Assembly (NCBI GenBank): GCA_044220635.1
Contig: JBGAQP010000039.1
Span: forward strand, 1 to 19,359
Length of the DNA stretch: 19,359 bases
From: JBGAQP01 sp044220635
GTDB taxonomy: Bacteria; Pseudomonadota; Gammaproteobacteria; Burkholderiales; Usitatibacteraceae
Direction of reading: 5' to 3'
Position 1 is the first letter of the stretch, and each line of letters begins with the position of its first letter. The translations under genes were made by a program, and so were the position numbers. Under the pieces are notes generated by a model, which was not told the DNA's origin, did no database searches, and was given only the letters and a program-made list of their open reading frames with translations. Shown here one piece after another: positions 1 to 6,998 of this stretch.

Positions 1-312
1 GACGTCGCCCACTTCAACGCCTTCCGCGACGAGATGCGCGCGCGCTATCCGGGGCTCGCGCGCGAGATGGTCGAGGGCGTGGTGCGCCGCCACGGCAGCC
101 GCACGCCGAAGATCCTCGGCGAGGCGCAATCCCTCGCGGACCTGGGGCAGCACTTCGGCGCCGGGCTCACGGCGCGCGAGGTCGAGCACTTCGTGGCCGA
201 GGAATGGGCGCGCACCGCCGAGGACGTACTCTGGCGGCGCAGCAAGTTCGGACTGCACCTCGACGCCGCCGCCCGGGCCCGCCTCGAGGCCTTCCTCGGC
301 GAGCGCCGGTAG
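1..312 (+). CDS. glpD: Glycerol-3-phosphate dehydrogenase, C-terminal part
   Basis: This open frame runs in from the left edge and ends at TAG 310-312, so only the last 103 residues are present. They match the C-terminal domain of aerobic FAD-dependent sn-glycerol-3-phosphate dehydrogenase (GlpD): a GSRTPKILGEA stretch, then HFGAGLTAREVEHFV, then the hallmark ARTAEDVLWRRSKFGL near the end. The family oxidises glycerol-3-phosphate to dihydroxyacetone phosphate at the inner face of the membrane and passes electrons to quinone. The FAD-binding part lies outside the window, so its integrity cannot be judged. The next gene starts only 12 bases downstream on the same strand, so the two are probably co-transcribed. 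The identification rests on the C-terminal motif only, but that motif is distinctive. Confidence 0.9.
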   Translation, partial: DVAHFNAFRDEMRARYPGLAREMVEGVVRRHGSRTPKILGEAQSLADLGQHFGAGLTAREVEHFVAEEWARTAEDVLWRRSKFGLHLDAAARARLEAFLGERR

Positions 313-324
313 GGCGCCGCGGCG

Positions 325-1122
325 ATGCGGCCGCTCGCGCAGTTCCCGGCCGCGGACCGCGCCCGCGTGCGGGGCGTGCTCGCCGACATCGACGACACGC
401 TCACCACCGGCGGGCGGCTGCCCGCCGCCGCCTACGCGGCGCTCGAGCGGCTGCGCGCCGCGGGCCTGCTCGTGATCCCCGTGACCGGCCGCCCGGCGGG
501 CTGGTGCGCCCACCTCGCGCGCATGTGGCCGGTGGATGCGGTCATCGGCGAGAACGGCGCGTTCTGGTTCCGGCACGACGCGCGGGCCGGCCGGCTCGTG
601 AAGCGCTACGTCGTGACCGCGGCCGAGCGCGAGCGCAGGGCGGCCCGGCTCTCGGCGATCGCCGCGCGCGTCCTCGCCGAGGTCCCCGGGGCCGCGGTCG
701 CCTCCGACCAGCCCTACCGGGAGGCCGACCTCGCGATCGACTTCCGCGAGGACGTGCCGGCGCTGCCCCGCGAGGCGGTGGCGCGCATCGTCGCGATCAT
801 GCAGGCCGAGGGGCTCACCGCGAAGGTGAGCTCGATCCACGTGAACGGCTGGTTCGGCGGCTACGACAAGCTCTCGACCGCGCGGCTCGCGCTCGCCGAG
901 GACTTCGGCGTCGACCTCGACCGCGAGCGCGAGGCCTTCGTGTTCGCGGGCGACTCGCCCAACGACCAGCCGATGTTCGCCCACTTCCCGAACGCCGTGG
1001 GGGTCGCGAACGTGCGCGAGATGGCCGACCTCATGCGCGAGCTTCCCGCCTGGGTCACGCCCTCGGCGTGCTCGGCGGGATTCGTCGAGCTCGCCGAGGC
1101 GCTGCTCGCCGCGCGCGCCTAG
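325..1122 (+). CDS. HAD-IIB family phosphatase
   Basis: This 265-residue protein has all the haloacid dehalogenase motifs: motif I DIDDT at 21-25 (nucleophile Asp21, acid/base Asp23), motif II threonine in PVTGRP (Thr54), the lysine Lys182 in GYDKLSTA, and motif IV GDSPND at 209-214. The long segment between motifs II and III fits a C2B cap, as in Cof, sucrose-phosphatase and mannosyl-phosphoglycerate-phosphatase relatives. These enzymes hydrolyse sugar phosphates or other small phosphomonoesters in the cytoplasm; the substrate here cannot be read from sequence. It follows glpD by 12 bases, which suggests a shared transcript and perhaps a link to glycerol or sugar phosphates (inference). Its stop codon overlaps the stop of the convergent kinase-like gene within a shared CTAG at 1119-1122. 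The ATG lacks a strong Shine-Dalgarno sequence. Confidence 0.85.
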   Translation: MRPLAQFPAADRARVRGVLADIDDTLTTGGRLPAAAYAALERLRAAGLLVIPVTGRPAGWCAHLARMWPVDAVIGENGAFWFRHDARAGRLVKRYVVTAAERERRAARLSAIAARVLAEVPGAAVASDQPYREADLAIDFREDVPALPREAVARIVAIMQAEGLTAKVSSIHVNGWFGGYDKLSTARLALAEDFGVDLDREREAFVFAGDSPNDQPMFAHFPNAVGVANVREMADLMRELPAWVTPSACSAGFVELAEALLAARA

Positions 1123-3383
1123 TCGTCCTCGGGCGGGAGCTTGCCGAGCGAGCCGAGCAGGCCCAGCAGGTCGTCCTTGCGCAGGGGCTTGGCGAGCGTG
1201 CCCGAGAAGCCGGCCGCCGTCTTCTGCGCGCGGAACGCGGGCGAGTGCTCGAGGCTGATCGCGTGGATCTCGGCCTTGTCGCCGTCGCGGGCGATCGCCG
1301 CGCGCAGCAGCGCCGCCGTGTCCTCGCCGTCGAGCCCCGGGAGCGACGTGTCCACGAGCACGAGGTCGTAGAGATCCTGCTCGAGCGCGGCGAGCGCCTC
1401 GGCGCGGTCCTGCGCGGAGACGACGCTGCAGTCGCGCTTGGCGAGGATGTGGGCGGCGAGGATCTGCGTGTCGCGGTGCGCGTCCACGAGCAGGACCGTC
1501 GCGCCCTTCCTCTGCTCGCGCAGCGAATGGCGCGTGACCAGCGTGGGCGTCTCGTCGGCGTCCACCGAGGCACCGGTCACGGCGACGATCGCCTCGTTGA
1601 GCTGCCGGTCGTTGATGGGATAGCGCATGTAGGCGGCGATCCCGTTCTCGCGGCAGGCGATCGCGTCCCCGGGCCGGCCCTCGGTCGCGAGCATCATCAC
1701 GATGGTGGAAGCGAGCCGGGGGTGGTGCCGGATGCGGAAGGCGAGGAGGAAGCCGTCCTGCACCGGAAGCCGGTTGGAGACGATGACCAGCGCCACGGGG
1801 CTCGCCTCCTGCTCGAGGCGCTCGAGCAGCGCGATCGCCATGGCCGCGTTGTCGGCCTCCAGCGGGACCATGCGCCAGCCCCTCAGCAGGTTCGAGAGCG
1901 CGAGGCGCTGCTCGGAGTCCTCGGAGACGACGAGGACCGGAAGCCCCACGAGGGAGACGTGCACCGGACGCCGCGGGGGCGCGGGGGCCGGGCGCACCGG
2001 GAATTCGATCGTGAAGGCGTAGAGCGCCTCGGCGCCGGCGCGCGCGCCCACCGCGAGCCGCCCGCCCATCGCCGTCACCATGAACTTCGCGACCGCCACG
2101 CCCATGCCCGCCTCGGCCGAGACCCGGGGCAGGACGCGCCCGCCCACCGGCGCGGCGCTCACGCTGAAGGAGAGCTGGATGCCCGACTCGGTGAGGTACT
2201 CGGGCTGGATGTGCAGCGAGATCTCCGCGCCGGGCAGGAGCGCGAAGGCGTTGTCGAGGAGGTTCTTCAGCACGAGCTGCAGCCGCTCGACGTCGCCCTC
2301 GAGGCGGTCGGCCACGTCCTGCTCGACCTTCATGCGCAGGCGGCAGCCGCGTTCCTCGGCGTTGGCCGACACCCGCTTCACGAGCTCGGCGAGCGCCGCG
2401 CGCAGGCCGAAGTCGGCCTTGTGCAGGACGACGCCGCCCGAGACCTTCGAGAAGTCGACGAGGTCCCCGATCGCGCCCATCGCGGACTCGGTCGATTCGC
2501 GGATGCGCTGGAAATGCTCGACGAGCGCGGGGTCGAACTCCATCTGCTGGGCGCGGATCGAGATCGCCGCCATTCCCTCGAGGGCGACCGAGAGCTCCTG
2601 GCCGATCTTCTCGATCAGCGCGATCTCCGAGGTGCTGCGCTCGGCCTCGCCGCCGCCCGCCGCGGGCTCCTCGCGCGCCGACCACAGGGCGCCGCGGGGC
2701 CTGCCCTCGACGACGATCGGCTGGCGCTCGAGCGCGCTCGCGCGGCCCCCGGCGAGGCGCACGGGCACGAGCGCGGACTTCTCGGAGGCGGCGAGGGCCT
2801 TCGCCACGACGGCGCGGTCCACGCCCTGCGAGCGCGCGAGCGCCTCGCCGACCGCGAGCCCCATGAGCGACTGGGGCGCGCTCTCCAGGCCGAGCAGCCG
2901 GCAGAAGGCCTCGTTCACGAGCTCGATCTCGCCCGCGGAGTTCTCGATCAGCGCGGCCGCGGGCGAGGCCTCGGCGAGCGCGAGCAGGCGCGCCGCCGAG
3001 AGGTTGAGCGCCGCCTCGGTCTCGCGCTGGCTCTCGATGTCCTGCAGCGAGATCACCACGCCGGCGGCCTGGTCGCGGGCATCGAGCGCGGGCTGCATCG
3101 CGAGCTGCACCCAGCGCTCGCTCAGCCCGCCCCCGGCGAGCCGGGCCTCGAGGAGCGCCGAGGCCGTCTTGCCCTCGGCGATGCGCGCGACGTTCTGCTG
3201 GACGCGCTTGCGGTCGCCCTCGGCGAAGAGCGCGGTGAGGGGCGCGCCGACGATCTCCTGGAGGCCGCGCCCGGCCATCTGCACGAACGCGGGATTCGCG
3301 AAGGCGACCACGCCCCGCGGGTCGCCGATGGCGACCGCGGTCCGCAGCGACTCGACGATGCGCCTGAAATCCTCGGTGGCCAT
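1119..3383 (-). CDS. Hybrid sensor histidine kinase-like protein, catalytically degenerate
   Basis: This 754-residue soluble protein has no signal peptide or membrane segment. Domains in order: PAS about 5-115, a second PAS about 130-235, HisKA-like 255-315, HATPase-like 320-462, receiver REC1 about 480-600 and REC2 about 627-750. The H-box reads IGQELSVALEG where active kinases have SHE(L/I)RTPL, so Gln262 replaces the phosphoacceptor histidine. The N-box asparagine is kept (LLDNA, Asn378), but the DxGxG G1 box is absent; a G2-like GMGVAVAKF is present at 426-434. REC1 has Ser536 at the phosphorylation site and Tyr588 for the conserved lysine. REC2 keeps Asp634, Asp678 and Lys732. The frame is intact, so this looks like an evolved pseudokinase rather than a decayed gene. 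It may act as a scaffold, or as a receiver charged by another kinase (inference). It starts 23 bases after the pgi stop on the same strand. Confidence 0.85.
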   Translation of the reverse strand: MATEDFRRIVESLRTAVAIGDPRGVVAFANPAFVQMAGRGLQEIVGAPLTALFAEGDRKRVQQNVARIAEGKTASALLEARLAGGGLSERWVQLAMQPALDARDQAAGVVISLQDIESQRETEAALNLSAARLLALAEASPAAALIENSAGEIELVNEAFCRLLGLESAPQSLMGLAVGEALARSQGVDRAVVAKALAASEKSALVPVRLAGGRASALERQPIVVEGRPRGALWSAREEPAAGGGEAERSTSEIALIEKIGQELSVALEGMAAISIRAQQMEFDPALVEHFQRIRESTESAMGAIGDLVDFSKVSGGVVLHKADFGLRAALAELVKRVSANAEERGCRLRMKVEQDVADRLEGDVERLQLVLKNLLDNAFALLPGAEISLHIQPEYLTESGIQLSFSVSAAPVGGRVLPRVSAEAGMGVAVAKFMVTAMGGRLAVGARAGAEALYAFTIEFPVRPAPAPPRRPVHVSLVGLPVLVVSEDSEQRLALSNLLRGWRMVPLEADNAAMAIALLERLEQEASPVALVIVSNRLPVQDGFLLAFRIRHHPRLASTIVMMLATEGRPGDAIACRENGIAAYMRYPINDRQLNEAIVAVTGASVDADETPTLVTRHSLREQRKGATVLLVDAHRDTQILAAHILAKRDCSVVSAQDRAEALAALEQDLYDLVLVDTSLPGLDGEDTAALLRAAIARDGDKAEIHAISLEHSPAFRAQKTAAGFSGTLAKPLRKDDLLGLLGSLGKLPPEDD

Positions 3384-3406
3384 GGCGGGAGCGTTCCGGG
3401 GCTAGC

Positions 3407-4999
3407 CTAGTCGCTGCGCGCGGCCTTGTGAACCAGCGCGAGGAGGTGGCGCGTGGCCGGGTGCAGCCCGGGCGAGCCGCCGCGCAGGGCCGGGAGCACG
3501 TCGAGGGCGATGCGCTTGCCGAGCTCGACGCCCCACTGGTCGAAGGGATTCACGCCCCAGAGCACGGCCTCGGCGAAGACCTTGTGCTCGTGCAGCGCGA
3601 GGAGCGCGCCCAGGTGGAAGGCCTCGAGCGCGGGCAGGACGATGGTCGTGCAGGGCCGGTCGCCGGGGCAGGCGGCGTGGGCGCCGTCGGCCGCGGTCCC
3701 GGTGAGCAGCGCCTCGGACTGCGCGAGCGCGTGCGAGAGCAGCACCTCGTGCTCGGCCGCGCGCGAGCCCATGGGCCGGGCGACGACCACGAACTCGCAA
3801 TCGGCCGCCTCGGTGCCCTGGTGCAGCCACTGGTGGAAGGCGTGCTGGCCCGGCGTTCCCGCCTCGCCCCAGACCGCGGGGGCCGTGGCGAAGGCGAGCG
3901 GCCGGCCGTCGCGATCGACGCGCTTGCCGTTGGATTCCATCTCGAGCTGCTGCAGGTAGGCGGGCAGCAGCGCGAGGCGCGCCGCGTAGGGGATCACCAC
4001 CTGGCTCGCGATGCCGAGCGCGTTGCGGTTCCAGATCGCCGCCAGGGCGAGCAGGACCGGGGCGTTGCGCTCGAGCGGGCTCGAGCGGAACTCGAGGTCC
4101 ACGGCGTGGGCGCCGGCTAGCAGGCGCTCGAAGGCGCCCGGGCCGATGGCGATCGCCGCGGGCAGGCCCACCGAGGACCAGAGCGAGAAGCGCCCCCCCA
4201 CCCAGTCGGCGAAGGCGAAGACGTTCGATTCCGGCAGGCCCCAGCGCGCGGCCTCCTCGGGCCGGGCCGTGGCGGCGACGATGTGGCGCTCGAGGGCTCC
4301 CGCGCCGAGCCGCGCCTCGAGCCAGGCCCGCGCGGCGCGGGCGTTGGCCATCGTCTCCTGCGTCGTGAAGGTCTTGGAGGCGACCACCACGAGCGTGGAC
4401 TCCGGGTCCAGCCCGGCGAGCGCGCGGTCGAGCTCGGCGGGATCGACGTTCGCCACGAATCGCGTCTCGGGGCCTGCCGAGGCCTCGGCGAGGGCCTCGA
4501 CGACGAGCCGCGGGCCGAGCGAGGAGCCGCCGATGCCGAGCGCGAGGACGTGGCGGATCGGGCGGCCGGTCGCGCCCCGCCAGTGCCCTTCGCGGACCGC
4601 CTGCGCGAACACGCGCACGCGCTCCCGCGCGCGCAGGATCGCGGGCCGGATGTCCTCGCCGCCCACCGAGACGCGCTCGTCGCCGCGCAGCGCCGCGTGC
4701 AGGGCCGGGCGGCGCTCGCTCGCGTTGAGGGGCTCGCCCGCGAAGAGCGCCGCGATCGCCTCCGGCAGCGCCCGTTCGCGCGCGAGCGCGAGGAGCAGGG
4801 CGAGGGTCTCGGCGTCCAGGCGCTGGCGCGAGAGGTCGACGGCGAGGCCGGCGCAGCCCACGGTGAAGGCCTCGCCGCGGCGCTCGTCGGCGCTCCAGAG
4901 GGCGGCGAGCGTGGTGCCGGCGAGGCGGTCGCGGTGCGCGAGGAGCGCCTTCCAGGCGCTCGATTGGTCGAAAGCTGGCGTCAAGGGCAGGGGGCGCAC
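3407..4999 (-). CDS. pgi: Glucose-6-phosphate isomerase
   Basis: This 530-residue protein is phosphoglucose isomerase, which interconverts glucose-6-phosphate and fructose-6-phosphate in the cytoplasm for glycolysis and gluconeogenesis. Visible family features are LGIGGSSLGP in the first SIS domain, SKTFTTQET (phosphate-binding serine/threonines), DWVGGRFSLWSSVG (signature 1), GIASQVVIPY with LEMESNGKRV (signature 2, containing the catalytic Glu), GQHAFHQWLHQGT (catalytic His) and FDQWGVELGK near the C-terminus (catalytic Lys). The length is close to the usual 540-550. The start shown is GTG, with no good Shine-Dalgarno sequence; a TTG five codons later is an alternative. A perfect TATAAT lies about 35 bases upstream at 5034-5039, so the gene probably has its own promoter although it follows the EamA gene by only 51 bases. 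The kinase-like gene is directly downstream. Confidence 0.96.
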   Translation of the reverse strand: MRPLPLTPAFDQSSAWKALLAHRDRLAGTTLAALWSADERRGEAFTVGCAGLAVDLSRQRLDAETLALLLALARERALPEAIAALFAGEPLNASERRPALHAALRGDERVSVGGEDIRPAILRARERVRVFAQAVREGHWRGATGRPIRHVLALGIGGSSLGPRLVVEALAEASAGPETRFVANVDPAELDRALAGLDPESTLVVVASKTFTTQETMANARAARAWLEARLGAGALERHIVAATARPEEAARWGLPESNVFAFADWVGGRFSLWSSVGLPAAIAIGPGAFERLLAGAHAVDLEFRSSPLERNAPVLLALAAIWNRNALGIASQVVIPYAARLALLPAYLQQLEMESNGKRVDRDGRPLAFATAPAVWGEAGTPGQHAFHQWLHQGTEAADCEFVVVARPMGSRAAEHEVLLSHALAQSEALLTGTAADGAHAACPGDRPCTTIVLPALEAFHLGALLALHEHKVFAEAVLWGVNPFDQWGVELGKRIALDVLPALRGGSPGLHPATRHLLALVHKAARSD

Positions 5000-5033
5000 G
5001 GGCGCCGGGAGGTTTCGCGACGGGAACCCCGCG

Positions 5034-5039
5034 ATTATA
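5034..5039 (-). promoter_or_regulatory. Candidate -10 element of the pgi promoter
   Basis: The minus strand reads GTATAATCGC here, an exact TATAAT in otherwise extremely GC-rich sequence between the EamA stop and the pgi start. Transcription would begin near 5027 and give a leader of about 28 bases. No convincing -35 hexamer is visible at the expected distance, so an activator may be needed or the promoter may be weak. Confidence 0.5.
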
Positions 5040-5050
5040 CGGGGGGGCGT

Positions 5051-5917
5051 TCAGCCGAGGGCGAGCCCGGCGATGCCGAGCACCATGCCCACGGCGGCCG
5101 CCAGACGCCGGCCGAGGTCGCCTTCGCGCAGCAGGTGCGCGCCCATGAGCGCCGCGAAGAGGATCGAGACCTCGCGCGCGGGGGCCACGAGGCTCACCGG
5201 GGTGAACACCATCGCGGTGAGCACGAGGATGTAGGAGAGCGGCGAGAGCACGGCGATGGCGACCACCGTGCGCCGCTGGTCCTGCCAGGCGCGCGCCATG
5301 CCCCCGGGGGTGCGCCGCCGCGCCCAGGGCACGAGCACCGCGACCCGGCACAGGTTGCAGCCCCAGTCGTAGACGAGCGGGGGGATCAGCCACACGGCGA
5401 CGTTCTGCTTGTCCCAGACGGTGTAGGCCGCGATCGTGAGCCCCGTGGCGAGCGCGAAGCCCACGGCGCCGCGGGCGTGGGCCCGGTGGCCCGCGAAGGG
5501 GTTGCCGGTGAGCGCGAGGGCCGAGGCGCCGATGAGCACCGCGCCCGCGATGGCGAGCGGCCCGGGGCGCTCGCCGAGGAAGGCGATCGCGAAGGCGATG
5601 GTGAGCAGCGGCCCCGTGGCGCGCGCGAGCGGGTAGACGATCGAGAGGTCGCCGCCGCTGCGGTAGGCGCGGTCGAGGAGCAGGAAGTAGACGGTGTGGA
5701 TCATCCCGCTCACGAACATGAGCGCGAGGTGCGCGGGCTCGAAGCGGTAGCCCCCGAGCCAGGCGCTCGCGGCGACCACCGGCGCGTAGACGGCGAGCGA
5801 CAGGAGCGAGGCGAGCGTGATGAGGCCCGCGCCGCCGCCGCTCTTCTTGAGGAGGTAGTTCCAGCTCGCGTGGATGAAGGCCGAGGTGACGACCAGGGCG
5901 AGCGCGAAGAGCGTCAT
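5051..5917 (-). CDS. EamA/DMT-family transporter
   Basis: This 288-residue, highly hydrophobic protein has about ten predicted membrane helices in two EamA repeats. The first repeat begins at the N-terminus (LFALALVVTSAFIHASWNYL). It contains SIVYPLARATGPLLTI, a typical EamA helix, and the second repeat ends in SLVAPAREVSILFAALMGA followed by a final helix. The length matches the drug/metabolite transporter superfamily, whose members export or import amino acids, nucleotides or other small metabolites across the inner membrane. The substrate cannot be inferred from sequence. Its ATG lies 7 bases after the stop of the upstream Nudix gene, so the two form a probable operon. A role in moving a substrate or product of the Nudix enzyme is speculative. 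Confidence 0.88.
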   Translation of the reverse strand: MTLFALALVVTSAFIHASWNYLLKKSGGGAGLITLASLLSLAVYAPVVAASAWLGGYRFEPAHLALMFVSGMIHTVYFLLLDRAYRSGGDLSIVYPLARATGPLLTIAFAIAFLGERPGPLAIAGAVLIGASALALTGNPFAGHRAHARGAVGFALATGLTIAAYTVWDKQNVAVWLIPPLVYDWGCNLCRVAVLVPWARRRTPGGMARAWQDQRRTVVAIAVLSPLSYILVLTAMVFTPVSLVAPAREVSILFAALMGAHLLREGDLGRRLAAAVGMVLGIAGLALG

Positions 5918-5924
5918 GCGCCGC

Positions 5925-6866
5925 CTAGGGGCCGAGCAGGCGCACGAGGTCGAGGTACTGGGGGTCTTCGGGCGCGAGCACGCCCTGGCGGATCAGCCCG
6001 TCGACCATCACCGCGCCCGCGTCCATGGTGAACTCGCCGGCGAGGATCGCCGCCACCACCTCCTCGAACGGCAGGCAGGCGATCGCGGCCACCTCGCCGT
6101 CGCGGTTCTCGGGCCGGAAGTCCTCGGGCAGCCACAGGTCGTGCACGAACAGGATCTCGCGGTGCAGTCCCTCGGGGACCGTGTACTCGACGCGGATCGC
6201 CCCGAGGCAGTTGACGCCGTCGAGGAGCGCGGGCGGGATGCCGGCCTCCTCCCAGGCTTCCTTGCGCAGGGTCTCGTCGACGGTGAAGCCCGCGGCGATG
6301 CGCCCGCCCACGAGGTTGTCGAGCTTGTCCGGGTCGATCGCCTTCGCGGGGCTGCGCCGCGCGATCCAGGCGTGGGCGAGCGCGCCGCGGCGCGTGTAGC
6401 CGTTCAGGTGCGCCGCGTAGGACATCATGCCGAAGTAGCGGGTCGCGGCGCGCTCGACGCGCAGCAGCTCGGGCGCGGCGTAGTGGTGCGAGATGCTCAC
6501 GGGCTCGTCGCGCCAGCCCGCGATGAGGCCCTCGGAGGCGAGCGCGCGCGTGACTTCCTCCAGCGCCGCGGTGCGCCCCGCGACGGTGTCCGGGGCTGCC
6601 CTGAGCGTCACGTAGGCGCTGTTCACCGTGAAGACGTGGGGCCAGCGGCGCAGCAGGTCCGCGAACGACGGGCGCAGCCACCCGACGGGGTGCTCGCGCA
6701 CGTAGAACGGGAGCAGGGGCAGCTCGCGGCCCAGGTGCGAAGCGTGGGTGCAGGCCGCTCTCAGGAATCCCGACAGGTCGGCGTACAGGCGCGGTTTCAA
6801 GGCGGATTCGGGGCCCTGGAAGGGCTCGGGAAGGCTCGCAAGGCACTCGTGACGGCCGTTTGACAA
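5925..6866 (-). CDS. Nudix hydrolase with DUF4743 N-terminal domain
   Basis: This 313-residue protein has an N-terminal DUF4743-type region (about 25-150) and a Nudix fold from about 155. The Nudix box at 187-209 reads GGRIAAGFTVDE then KEAWEEAG. Metal-binding Glu203, Glu206 and Glu207 are kept, while the canonical GE is GF and RE is KE. That variant is typical of the subfamily that includes the Nudix domain fused to yeast thiamine pyrophosphokinase (Tnr3) and plant NUDX20/24. Characterised relatives dephosphorylate damaged thiamin diphosphate analogues such as oxythiamin diphosphate, so a similar metabolite-repair role is likely but unproven. The first codon is TTG with AAAAGG upstream; no ATG follows near the N-terminus. 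This start overlaps the -35 box of the divergent dadA promoter. The downstream EamA gene is 7 bases away. Confidence 0.85.
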   Translation of the reverse strand: MSNGRHECLASLPEPFQGPESALKPRLYADLSGFLRAACTHASHLGRELPLLPFYVREHPVGWLRPSFADLLRRWPHVFTVNSAYVTLRAAPDTVAGRTAALEEVTRALASEGLIAGWRDEPVSISHHYAAPELLRVERAATRYFGMMSYAAHLNGYTRRGALAHAWIARRSPAKAIDPDKLDNLVGGRIAAGFTVDETLRKEAWEEAGIPPALLDGVNCLGAIRVEYTVPEGLHREILFVHDLWLPEDFRPENRDGEVAAIACLPFEEVVAAILAGEFTMDAGAVMVDGLIRQGVLAPEDPQYLDLVRLLGP

Positions 6867-6888
6867 GTCTAAGCCTTTTGCCTAGACT
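6860..6888 (+). promoter_or_regulatory. Strong sigma70-type promoter for the dadA operon
   Basis: A perfect TTGACA (6860-6865) is followed after exactly 17 bases by TAGACT (6883-6888), which matches TATAAT at its most conserved positions. It sits in a relatively AT-rich island and points at dadA, with a predicted start near 6895 and a leader of about 104 bases. The -35 box overlaps the first codons of the divergent Nudix gene. Confidence 0.75.
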
Positions 6889-6889
6889 T
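6865..6889. promoter_or_regulatory. Inverted repeat over the dadA promoter, candidate operator
   Basis: AAGTCTA at 6865-6871 and TAGACTT at 6883-6889 are perfect 7-base inverted arms with an 11-base gap, and a further GC/GC pair lies inside. The dyad starts at the last base of the -35 box and includes the whole -10 box, so a dimeric regulator bound there would block RNA polymerase. The same dyad covers the translation start of the Nudix gene. Regulator identity is unknown. Confidence 0.45.
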
Positions 6890-6917
6890 CGCGCGCCATT
6901 CCGGGGGGAGGAGAAGC

Positions 6918-6960
6918 GACGCAAGGGGAGAGGCGCGTGAGCCGCCTCTCCCCTTGTGTC
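6918..6960 (+). promoter_or_regulatory. Long stable hairpin in the dadA leader
   Basis: CAAGGGGAGAGGCG at 6922-6935 pairs perfectly with CGCCTCTCCCCTTG at 6943-6956 around a 7-base loop. Outside this come a G-U pair and three more pairs (GAC/GTC), giving about 18 pairs. It lies between the predicted dadA transcription start and the ATG, and ends 38 bases before that ATG. TTT follows on the plus strand. There is no gene upstream on the plus strand for it to terminate, so it may be a leader attenuator, an mRNA stabiliser or a copy of a dispersed palindrome. Confidence 0.55.
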
Positions 6961-6998
6961 TTTGGTCCGGGTCCGATGGCCCGCCTTTCCGGGATTCC

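Noticed and set aside
204..3410. Very long plus-strand open frame antisense to the kinase-like gene
   Set aside because: Its translation is Arg/Gly/Ala-rich low-complexity sequence with no recognisable domain, and the opposite frame has clear PAS, kinase-like and receiver domains. Long open shadows are expected at this GC content.
4283..6031. Long plus-strand open frame across pgi, EamA and Nudix genes
   Set aside because: It crosses three well-supported genes on the other strand and is rich in Arg, Glu, Gly and His without domain features; a composition artefact.
6954..6998. N-terminal extension of DadA from an earlier start
   Set aside because: The extra 15 residues lie over the base of the leader hairpin and precede the beta strand that begins the FAD fold; the ATG at 6999 fits the family.
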